From: Desulfurivibrio alkaliphilus
GTDB taxonomy: Bacteria > Desulfobacterota > Desulfobulbia > Desulfobulbales > Desulfurivibrionaceae
Reading direction: 5' to 3'
NCBI GenBank assembly: GCA_011048585.1
Contig: DSDS01000030.1
Coordinates: forward strand, 1 to 5,110
Length of the DNA stretch: 5,110 nt
This document shows positions 1-5,110 of the stretch, piece after piece. A model generated the notes under the pieces. It was given only the letters and a program-made list of their open reading frames with translations. It had not been told where the DNA came from and did no database searches. Each line of letters starts with the position of its first letter. Position 1 is the stretch's first letter. The translations under genes and the position numbers were made by a program.

Positions 1-88
1 CGTTTTCCGGGGCGGTTACCGGAACGGTTTCAGGGGCGGCTTCAGGCTTATCCCCCCCGCCAAATTTCTTTTTAAACCAACTCAGCAT
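1..88 (-). CDS. ftsY: N-terminal start of a probable FtsY (SRP receptor), cut by window edge
   Basis: Only the first 29 codons are visible, reading leftwards from an ATG at 88-86. The peptide begins MLSWFKKKFGGG and runs into a stretch rich in Pro, Ala, Glu, Val and Thr. A short hydrophobic/basic amphipathic start (Trp-Phe followed by three Lys) leading into a low-complexity Pro/Ala/Glu region is typical of FtsY, the GTPase receptor that docks the signal recognition particle at the inner membrane. In that family the basic tip contacts lipid and the variable acidic A region precedes the NG GTPase domain. No NG-domain motif lies inside the window, so the name rests on the N-terminus and is tentative; another protein with a basic amphipathic N-terminus is possible. 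The gene follows ispH after 12 bases with its own Shine-Dalgarno site, so it is probably the next gene of the same operon. Confidence 0.55.
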   Translation of the reverse strand, partial: MLSWFKKKFGGGDKPEAAPETVPVTAPEN

Positions 89-94
89 TGTTTG

Positions 95-102
95 TCCGTC
101 CT
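95..102 (-). promoter_or_regulatory. Ribosome binding site of the ftsY-like gene, overlapping the ispH stop
   Basis: On the minus strand the sequence AGGACGGA begins inside the TAG stop codon of ispH and ends 6 bases before the ATG at 88-86. The overlap of a purine-rich Shine-Dalgarno-like site with the upstream stop suggests translational coupling. The match is moderate, with two GGA cores rather than one strong AGGAGG. Confidence 0.5.
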
Positions 103-934
103 ATATTGACTCCAGGGTTTCCACCACCTCGCGGATAATCCAAGTCGGGGTCGAAGCCCCGGCCGTAACCCCCACCAGTTGGTAAGCTCTCAGTTTTTCC
201 GGATCCAGTTCATTTTCGGTCTCCACCAGAAAGACCGGACAGTTGAGGCCGTCGGCGATCTCCGCCAGCCGCTTGGTGTTGGCGCTGTTACGTCCCCCCA
301 CCACCACCAGGGCATCCACCTGGCGGCACATCTCCCGCACCTCATCCTGGCGCTTATGGGTGGAGTCGCAGATGGTATTGAAAACCTTGCCACCGGGATA
401 ACGCTTGAGAATCGCGGCGGTGATCGCCTGGAACATCTCCTCGTCCTGGGTGGTCTGACTGACCACGATATAGGGCGGGCTCAACTCCAAACCGTCAAGA
501 TCGCTCATCCGACTGACCACCAGGCCGGCCCGACCGGCGTGACCCATCAGCCCCTCCACTTCGGCATGATCGCGATCCCCGACTATCACCGTGGTGTAGC
601 CCTGGCGGCGGTACTTGTCGATGATCGCCTGCACCTTGACCACCCGCGGGCAAGTGGCGTCCTCCACCACCGCGCCACTCTCCTCCAGATGCCGTTTGCG
701 GGCCGGCGGCACCCCGTGGGCCCGGATCACCACCGTTCCCCGGGTGTTGGCCGGCACTTCCTCCAGCACATTAACACCCTTTTCCGCCAGCATATCAAGC
801 ACTTGGGGGTTGTGAATCAGAGGGCCGAAGGTGGAGATCGGGGCCTGGCGGGTATCCACCAGCTTCAAGGTGGTCTCCACCGCCCGTCGCACCCCCATGC
901 AGAAGCCGGCATGTTTGGCCAGTATAACCTTCAT
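101..934 (-). CDS. ispH: 4-hydroxy-3-methylbut-2-enyl diphosphate reductase (IspH/LytB)
   Basis: Cytosolic iron-sulfur enzyme of the last MEP-pathway step, reducing HMBPP to IPP and DMAPP. The complete protein has 277 residues, slightly shorter than E. coli IspH (316). The three cluster-ligand cysteines are present: C12 in the motif KHAGFCMGVRRAV, C95 in EDATCPRV and C189 in NTICDSTHKRQ. Substrate-pocket residues are also in place: H41 (LIHNPQ), H73 (RAHGVP), H123 and the catalytic-type E125 (DHAEVEG), the T161/T162 pair (SQTTQDE), S217 and N219 (GRNSANTKRL) and S261 (GASTP). The start at 934 is chosen because the family begins almost directly with the MKVILAKHAGFC segment and an AAGGA site lies upstream. 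The frame stays open 60 bases further up, but those codons run into lon and do not match the family. The gene lies 16 bases after lon and 12 before the ftsY-like gene, so it is probably co-transcribed. Identification is secure. Confidence 0.97.
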   Translation of the reverse strand: MKVILAKHAGFCMGVRRAVETTLKLVDTRQAPISTFGPLIHNPQVLDMLAEKGVNVLEEVPANTRGTVVIRAHGVPPARKRHLEESGAVVEDATCPRVVKVQAIIDKYRRQGYTTVIVGDRDHAEVEGLMGHAGRAGLVVSRMSDLDGLELSPPYIVVSQTTQDEEMFQAITAAILKRYPGGKVFNTICDSTHKRQDEVREMCRQVDALVVVGGRNSANTKRLAEIADGLNCPVFLVETENELDPEKLRAYQLVGVTAGASTPTWIIREVVETLESI

Positions 935-944
935 GAACAATTTT

Positions 945-949
945 TCCTT
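945..949 (-). promoter_or_regulatory. Ribosome binding site of ispH
   Basis: AAGGA on the minus strand, 10 bases before the ATG at 934-932 and directly after the lon stop codon (953-951). The spacing is slightly long, but the site lies in the 16-base intergenic gap and supports the internal Met as the true ispH start rather than an upstream start within lon. Confidence 0.5.
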
Positions 950-950
950 T

Positions 951-3377
951 TCATTTCTTGCCCCCGGCGGTGAGGGCGACCTGAAGGGCTTCATTGATAT
1001 CGTGTACCAGATGCACCTTGAGGGCTTCCCGGGCGCTGGCCGGCAAATCCACCAAATCCTTTTCGTTGATTTTGGGCAAAATCACCTCATGGATCCCGGC
1101 CCGGACCGCCGCCAGCACCTTCTCCTTGATGCCGCCCACCGGCAACACGTCTCCACGCAGGGTAATCTCCCCGGTCATGGCCAGATCGCGGTTGACCGGC
1201 TTGCTGGTGAACAGGGAGACCAGCGAAACCACCATCGCCACCCCGGCCGAAGGCCCATCCTTGGGGATCGCCCCCTCCGGCACGTGGACATGGATATCGC
1301 TCTGGGCGAAAACCTTTTCGTCAATCCCCAACTCCTTGGCATGGGAACGGATATAGGTCAGGGCGGCGGAAGCCGATTCCTTCATCACCTCACCAAGTTT
1401 ACCGGTGAGGTTGAGCCCCCCCTTACCCTTCATCTTGGCGGTCTCAACAAAGAGCAGGGCTCCCCCCACCGGGGTCCAGGCCAGGCCGGTGGCCAGACCC
1501 GGCCCCCAGGTTCGGGCCTGGCTTTCGGAAAAGAAGCGGGCCGGCCCCAGGTACTCGGCCAGATCGGCAACTTCCACCTCGATCAGGCCGCTGTGGCCCT
1601 CCACTATCTTCCTGGCCACTCCCCGGCACACCCCGCCGATCTCCCGCTCCATGTTACGCACCCCGGCCTCCCGGGTATAGGAGCGGATAATTTCCCGCAG
1701 GGTCTCGTCGCTCAGCTTGAGGTCATCCGCACTCAAGGCATGAGCGTCCATCTGCTTGGGCAGCAGATGGCGGCGGGCGATATGGAGTTTCTCATCCTCG
1801 GTATAGCCGGAAAGCTCGATCACCTCCATCCGATCGCGCAGGGGACCGGGGATATTGTCCAGCAGATTGGCGGTGGTGATAAACATTACCTTGGAGAGAT
1901 CAAAAGGGATCTCCAGGTAGTGGTCGGAAAAGGAGAAGTTCTGTTCCGGGTCCAGTACCTCCAGCAGAGCCGAGGAGGGATCGCCCCGAAAATCCATTCC
2001 CAGTTTATCCACCTCATCGAGCATAAAGAGGGGGTTGCTGGTGCCGGCCTTGCGCAGGCTCTGGATAATCCGCCCGGGCAGGGCCCCGATATAGGTGCGG
2101 CGGTGACCGCGAATCTCGGCCTCATCACGTACCCCGCCCAGGGAGATCCGCACGAACTTACGCCCCATACTGCGGGCGATGGACTGGCCCAGGGAGGTTT
2201 TCCCCACCCCGGGCGGTCCCACGAAGCAAAGAATCGGGCCGTGCATATCCTGCTTGAGCTTGCGCACCGCCAGGAACTCGACAATCCGCTTCTTGATCTT
2301 CTCCAGGCCGTAATGCTCCTCATCCATGATACTGGCGGCTCGCTTAATATCGAGATTGTCTTCGGAGGCTTTTAGCCAGGGCAGGTCGAGAATCCAGTCC
2401 AGGTAGGTGCGGGAGACGGTGTACTCCGGCGAGGAGGGGGAGATCCGGCCCAGCCGATTGAGCTCCTTTTCCGCGGTTTTCCTGGCTTCCTCCGGCAGTT
2501 CGGTCTCGGCCAGTTTTTCCCGCAGCTCTTTGAGGTCGAGATTTTCATCCTCCTCCCCCAGCTCCTTGCGGATCGCCTTGAGCTGCTCACGGAGATAAAA
2601 TTCACGCTGCTTTTTATCCATGTCCTGCTTGATATTTTTCTGGATCTCGTGGCTCATCTCCACGGTTTCCAGTTTTTTGTTCAACTCCCGTCCCACCCGG
2701 TTGAGCAGGGTTTTGAGATCGTCGATCTCCAGGATCTCCTCCTCCTCCTCCAGGCTCAGTCCCACCTGGGAAACCACCAGATAGGCCAAATAAAAGGGGT
2801 TGGTCAGGGCGTTGACGGTCATCGCCAATTCGGCGGGAGCGCCCCCCAGCTCAGCCATCCTTTTGAACTGGTTGCGAAGGTTGAGCAGCATCGCCTCGAC
2901 CTCCTGGTCTCCCTCTTCCTCCATGGGCACCTGGACCACCTTGGCCACCAGATAGGGTTCACGCTGGGTGAACTCCACCAGCCGCAGCTTTTTCACCGCG
3001 CTGATCAGCACCTGATAAACTCCATCCTCAGACTTGACCAGCTTGTGGATATAACCCACCACTCCCACCGGGTAGAGATGATCGGGGTTGGGGACTCGAC
3101 CTTCGCCCCCGCGGGTCGGGTCGATCACCGCCTCGGAATCCCCCTCGCCGCCGGCACTCGCCTCCTCCTCCACCCGGCGGTGAGTGACCACCGCTACCAG
3201 GCGATGCTTGAGGATGGCGTCATCCACCAGCTGCTTGGAGGAGGGATGGCTGATCTGCATGGGGAATCCCATCCCCGGGAAAAAGACAAAACCATGCAGG
3301 GGGAGTACCGGCAACTCATCGGGCACCGGCAGGTTGGCGGGATTGATCCTTTTGGAATCCTGTTCTTTATCACTCAT
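951..3377 (-). CDS. lon: ATP-dependent Lon protease (LonA type, S16 family)
   Basis: Cytosolic AAA+ serine protease that unfolds and degrades damaged and regulatory proteins. The complete protein has 808 residues (E. coli Lon has 784). An N-terminal substrate-binding domain starts near residue 20 (LPVLPLHGFVFFPGM) and a helical, charged coiled-coil-prone segment spans about 207-310. The AAA+ module has Walker A GPPGVGKT at 387-394, Walker B LFMLDEVD at 450-457, sensor-1 N504, an arginine-finger candidate R516 and sensor-2 R574. The C-terminal protease domain has the LonA signature PKDGPSAG with catalytic S710 and the partner K753 in GGIKEKVLAA, the usual 43 residues apart. All catalytic parts are intact. 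There is an extra acidic/Gly-rich loop of roughly 28 residues in the N-domain (70-97). The ATG at 3377 follows a good ribosome binding site overlapping the hsp20 stop, 9 bases away, so lon and hsp20 are almost certainly coupled. Many Desulfobacterota carry more than one lon; whether this is the only copy cannot be told here. Confidence 0.98.
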   Translation of the reverse strand: MSDKEQDSKRINPANLPVPDELPVLPLHGFVFFPGMGFPMQISHPSSKQLVDDAILKHRLVAVVTHRRVEEEASAGGEGDSEAVIDPTRGGEGRVPNPDHLYPVGVVGYIHKLVKSEDGVYQVLISAVKKLRLVEFTQREPYLVAKVVQVPMEEEGDQEVEAMLLNLRNQFKRMAELGGAPAELAMTVNALTNPFYLAYLVVSQVGLSLEEEEEILEIDDLKTLLNRVGRELNKKLETVEMSHEIQKNIKQDMDKKQREFYLREQLKAIRKELGEEDENLDLKELREKLAETELPEEARKTAEKELNRLGRISPSSPEYTVSRTYLDWILDLPWLKASEDNLDIKRAASIMDEEHYGLEKIKKRIVEFLAVRKLKQDMHGPILCFVGPPGVGKTSLGQSIARSMGRKFVRISLGGVRDEAEIRGHRRTYIGALPGRIIQSLRKAGTSNPLFMLDEVDKLGMDFRGDPSSALLEVLDPEQNFSFSDHYLEIPFDLSKVMFITTANLLDNIPGPLRDRMEVIELSGYTEDEKLHIARRHLLPKQMDAHALSADDLKLSDETLREIIRSYTREAGVRNMEREIGGVCRGVARKIVEGHSGLIEVEVADLAEYLGPARFFSESQARTWGPGLATGLAWTPVGGALLFVETAKMKGKGGLNLTGKLGEVMKESASAALTYIRSHAKELGIDEKVFAQSDIHVHVPEGAIPKDGPSAGVAMVVSLVSLFTSKPVNRDLAMTGEITLRGDVLPVGGIKEKVLAAVRAGIHEVILPKINEKDLVDLPASAREALKVHLVHDINEALQVALTAGGKK

Positions 3378-3380
3378 AAG

Positions 3381-3388
3381 CCACCTCT
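3381..3388 (-). promoter_or_regulatory. Ribosome binding site of lon, overlapping the hsp20 stop
   Basis: The minus strand reads AGAGGTGG. The first two bases belong to the TAG stop codon of hsp20 and the AGAGG core ends 6 bases before the lon ATG (3377-3375). This arrangement favours re-initiation by ribosomes finishing hsp20, so Hsp20 and Lon production are likely linked. Confidence 0.65.
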
Positions 3389-3803
3389 AGCGGACCTCTA
3401 TTTTTACGCGGCGGGGACGCTGTTTAGGCAGGACAACCATCAAAAAACCATGGCGATGTCTGGTTTCGGCGGCCTCAACCTCAATGGGGGTGGGCAGGTT
3501 GATCCGTTTGGCAAAGTGTCCCTGTTCGATCTCCAGCTGATGGACCTGGCGCACCGTCTCCGGCGGAGAATAGTGCCGTTCACCGGAGACGGTCAGCCTG
3601 GTCTCCTCGACGATCACCTGAATGGCGGCTGGTTCCACCCCGGCCAGGTCCAGGTAAACCACAAAGGCCTGGTCGGTCTCATAGATATCGGTGGGCACCA
3701 CCCAAGGCTCACCGGCAAAGGGACTCACCCCCCGCTGTCCCAGACTGTGGGCCATCCGGGCCAGACCTCCCTGCAGGAGGGCCCGTTTTTTCCGTTCATC
3801 CAT
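3387..3803 (-). CDS. Small heat-shock protein, Hsp20/alpha-crystallin family
   Basis: ATP-independent holdase chaperone that binds unfolding proteins and forms oligomers in the cytosol. The protein has 138 residues, normal for bacterial Hsp20. A short N-terminal arm of about 33 residues precedes the alpha-crystallin domain, which begins PWVVPTDIYETDQAFVV (33-49), has the typical beta strands LDLAGVEPAAIQVIVEETRLTVSGER split over 51-76, and ends with the conserved GFLMVVLPK (119-127), this family's version of the GxLxxxxPK signature. A C-terminal IEV at 135-137 (I-x-V type motif) is suited to docking on a neighbouring subunit. The ATG at 3803 is chosen because GAGGAG lies upstream. A GTG at 3836 would add 11 residues, but it has no ribosome binding site and would lie almost at the predicted transcription start. 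It is the first gene of the probable hsp20-lon-ispH-ftsY operon. The family is certain; the paralogue name (ibp/hsp16) is not assignable. Confidence 0.94.
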   Translation of the reverse strand: MDERKKRALLQGGLARMAHSLGQRGVSPFAGEPWVVPTDIYETDQAFVVYLDLAGVEPAAIQVIVEETRLTVSGERHYSPPETVRQVHQLEIEQGHFAKRINLPTPIEVEAAETRHRHGFLMVVLPKQRPRRVKIEVR

Positions 3804-3813
3804 GGCAGTAGCG

Positions 3814-3819
3814 CTCCTC
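3814..3819 (-). promoter_or_regulatory. Ribosome binding site of hsp20
   Basis: GAGGAG on the minus strand, 10 bases before the ATG at 3803-3801. It is the only good Shine-Dalgarno match in the hrpA-hsp20 gap and decides the hsp20 start against the upstream GTG at 3836. Confidence 0.6.
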
Positions 3820-3838
3820 GTTAAATCAACCGTCACAT

Positions 3839-3864
3839 CCGGTTTACAATGTGAACTGAACCGG
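3839..3864. repeat. Nested inverted repeats over the hsp20 promoter (possible operator)
   Basis: The outer arms CCGGTT (3839-3844) and AACCGG (3859-3864) are perfect inverted repeats separated by 14 bases. Between them lies a 15-base near-palindrome GTTTACAATGTGAAC (3842-3856) whose 7-base arms match at 6 positions around a single central base. The two have slightly different centres. They cover the predicted -10 region, the usual place for a repressor operator. They do not match CIRCE (HrcA) or HAIR (HspR). No T-run follows on the minus strand, so this is not a convincing terminator for hrpA. Confidence 0.4.
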
Positions 3865-3874
3865 TCAATGTCAA
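3846..3874 (-). promoter_or_regulatory. Putative promoter of the hsp20-lon operon
   Basis: Reading the minus strand, a perfect TTGACA -35 box (3874-3869), preceded by C to give CTTGACA, is followed after 17 bases by CATTGT (3851-3846), a 3-of-6 match to TATAAT. The same stretch also partly fits the heat-shock sigma-32 pattern: CTTGACA, 14 bases, then TCACATTG against CCCCATTT-like consensus (about 5 of 8). The predicted start near 3839 would give a leader of about 36 bases with the GAGGAG site in it. The position before a chaperone-protease operon supports it. The -35 match is seen directly; the sigma factor is inference, and the -10 is weak. Confidence 0.45.
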
Positions 3875-3889
3875 GCCGGGAAAAGTAAA

Positions 3890-5110
3890 TTAAGCCTGCT
3901 CAATCTCCCGCCATTTCTCTTCCAGGCGTTTGGGGGAAACGGGAAAGAGAGTCCCGAGCTCCTGGGCAAAAAGGCTGATCGCGTACTCTTCCAGCATCAG
4001 CCGGTACTCCTTGAGCAGTTCCCGTTTAGTCGCCGAATATTCACCGCCCTCGGGGTAGCTGCTCAACCGCCGGCTGAAGGGGGCCAGCAGGGCGGCCTTG
4101 GCGAGATCCTTGGCCGGCATGGCATAGGCCCGTTCCGCCCTTATCCGCAGGGCCTTAAGATAGCGCTGCAACCGAGGCAAATCCGCGGCCCGGTAACCGG
4201 CCAGGAAATCGACGGGCATCAGCTCCTCCAAACGGCGCCGGAGCTGCTCCGCCAGCTCGGTGGGCAGGCGGGCCAAACAATCCAGCACTTCCCGACGGTG
4301 GCGCAGCAACTCAATGAGTTGTTCAAACAGCCGCCGGCTCTCGGTATAAAAGCCCCGCTCCCGCACCTGGGCCACCATGGCGGCGAAATCGCCCGCCGTG
4401 GGTAGCCCCCCTTGGCGCAGGGCAAAAATTTCACCCAGGATAAAGGAGAAAAAGCGATCCTCCAGCTCGTCGACTCCCCCCAACCCTTGGTAGAGCAGCC
4501 ACTGGTCCCGCGGCAGCCGGCAATCCTTGCGTACCATTTTAAACTGGCGGGAAAATTCCTGTCGATAAAGGCTCAGCAGGGCGCTGACCGTTGCTTTGCG
4601 GCAAGGGGTCTCCTCACTGAACAGTCGCAGCCGGATTCGGCCGTCCTCCTCCGCCAGGCCCGGGAAAAGATAGGCTTGCAGAGTACCGTCGGCCCCGGTG
4701 AGTGGCAGGCGGGAGGGCAACTCCGGCAGGGCGGCGGGGTTGGGGATTTCCCGTTCATAACGGCGGCGGATCGCTTCCAGGTCAGCCGGCGGCAGGGGAG
4801 CGGCCGCCCCTGGTTCGCGACGGACCAGCACCGCCAGCTCCCGATGGGCGGCTAACTCCCGCCCCTTTTCATCCACCAGGCGAAAACGACAACGCAGGTG
4901 GGGGGGCAACTGCTCCTGGGGCCAGGCCGTCCCGGTAATCCGCAAGCCGTAAAGCTCGTAAATTTCCCGCCCCAGGGCCGAGCAGAGAGCCTCCGGGACC
5001 CGGCCGGTTCCGGACTGTCCACGTCGGCGCAGCAGGGCCCGGGTCAGTTCCGCCGCCGTTTGGGGAATGGGAACCAGGGGACGGCGCAGAGCTTTGGGCA
5101 GATTTTTGAG
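3890..5110 (-). CDS. hrpA: C-terminal part of an HrpA-type DEAH-box ATP-dependent RNA helicase (5' end outside window)
   Basis: The frame is open from the right window edge to a TAA at 3892-3890, giving the last 406 residues. There is no true start inside: the first Met-capable codon is an internal TTG. The first visible residues read LKNLPKALRRPLVPIP, the hallmark opening of the long C-terminal region of HrpA (DUF3418), followed near residues 63-87 by a W then LPPHLRCRFRLVDEKGREL, also characteristic. The end ELGTLFPVSPKRLEEKW is the usual C-terminus of the family. Full HrpA proteins are about 1,300 residues, with the DEAH and helicase motifs in the N-terminal half, which lies outside this window. 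HrpA of E. coli is an RNA helicase reported to act on stalled or collided ribosomes. The 86-base gap and separate promoter before hsp20 suggest it belongs to its own transcription unit, though no terminator is visible and read-through into hsp20 is possible. Confidence 0.9.
   Translation of the reverse strand, partial: LKNLPKALRRPLVPIPQTAAELTRALLRRRGQSGTGRVPEALCSALGREIYELYGLRITGTAWPQEQLPPHLRCRFRLVDEKGRELAAHRELAVLVRREPGAAAPLPPADLEAIRRRYEREIPNPAALPELPSRLPLTGADGTLQAYLFPGLAEEDGRIRLRLFSEETPCRKATVSALLSLYRQEFSRQFKMVRKDCRLPRDQWLLYQGLGGVDELEDRFFSFILGEIFALRQGGLPTAGDFAAMVAQVRERGFYTESRRLFEQLIELLRHRREVLDCLARLPTELAEQLRRRLEELMPVDFLAGYRAADLPRLQRYLKALRIRAERAYAMPAKDLAKAALLAPFSRRLSSYPEGGEYSATKRELLKEYRLMLEEYAISLFAQELGTLFPVSPKRLEEKWREIEQA

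Noticed and set aside
179..973. Plus-strand open frame of 264 codons antisense to ispH
   Set aside because: The ispH frame has every expected active-site residue. The antisense product is a His-rich sequence with no known motif.
935..994. Longer ispH start overlapping the end of lon
   Set aside because: The 20 added residues are Pro/Ser/Arg-rich and unlike any IspH N-terminus, and they would overlap lon by 44 bases. The internal ATG at 934 with AAGGA upstream fits the family start.
831..2375. Plus-strand open frame of 514 codons antisense to ispH and lon
   Set aside because: It lies opposite the fully supported ispH and lon genes. Its product is rich in Gly, His, Pro and Gln, as expected from reading a GC-rich gene backwards, with no recognisable domain.
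2649..3824. Plus-strand open frame of 391 codons antisense to lon and hsp20
   Set aside because: It covers the opposite strand of two well-identified genes, and its His/Gly/Leu/Gln-rich composition shows no family motif. It is a shadow of GC-rich codon usage.
3804..3836. GTG start of hsp20 at 3836, giving 11 more residues
   Set aside because: There is no Shine-Dalgarno sequence before it, and it would lie within a few bases of the predicted transcription start. The ATG at 3803 has GAGGAG upstream.
3804..3839. RNA thermometer in the hsp20 leader
   Set aside because: Small heat-shock genes often carry ROSE or fourU thermometers, but the roughly 36-base predicted leader has no pyrimidine run that could pair convincingly with the GAGGAG site. 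AGCGCT next to it is only a short self-complementary hexamer.
3839..3889. Rho-independent terminator after hrpA
   Set aside because: The CCGGTT/AACCGG arms could pair, but the stem is only 6 base pairs with a 14-base loop and no U-run follows in the minus-strand transcript.
4412..4938. Plus-strand open frames opposite hrpA
   Set aside because: They lie opposite the continuous hrpA C-terminal frame, have no recognisable motifs, and are explained by GC-rich codon bias.

Overview
All genes in this window lie on the minus strand, so the biological order runs from high to low coordinates: hrpA (3' part only) - hsp20 - lon - ispH - ftsY-like (5' end only). The DNA is GC-rich (roughly 60% by eye) and densely coding. 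No mobile element, CRISPR array, rRNA or tRNA gene is visible. IspH (MEP pathway), a LonA protease with a long N-domain and an HrpA-type helicase point to a Gram-negative bacterium. My best guess is a Desulfobacterota (former Deltaproteobacteria) lineage, possibly Desulfobulbales-like. This rests on protein flavour, not on a search.

Layout: (i) 3890-5110 holds the last 406 codons of a DEAH-box RNA helicase of the HrpA family, cut by the window edge. (ii) 3804-3889 is the only real intergenic gap. It carries a TTGACA promoter-like box, a plausible -10 region that also partly resembles the heat-shock sigma-32 -10 box, and overlapping inverted repeats that could form an operator. (iii) 3387-3803 encodes a small heat-shock protein of the Hsp20/alpha-crystallin family. 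(iv) 951-3377 encodes a complete 808-residue ATP-dependent Lon protease. (v) 101-934 encodes a complete 277-residue IspH. (vi) 1-88 encodes the first 29 residues of what is probably FtsY.

The last four genes are separated by only 9, 16 and 12 bases. The lon and ftsY-like Shine-Dalgarno sequences overlap or abut the preceding stop codon, so hsp20-lon-ispH-ftsY looks like one translationally coupled operon starting from the promoter before hsp20. The apparent logic is proteostasis: Hsp20 holds unfolded proteins, Lon degrades damaged ones, and HrpA, next door but separated by the promoter, acts on stalled ribosomes. IspH (isoprenoid synthesis) and FtsY (co-translational membrane targeting) are housekeeping functions downstream. 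I see nothing that amounts to a new system. The most worthwhile points are the putative heat-shock-type promoter/operator and the coupling of essential genes to a stress operon.
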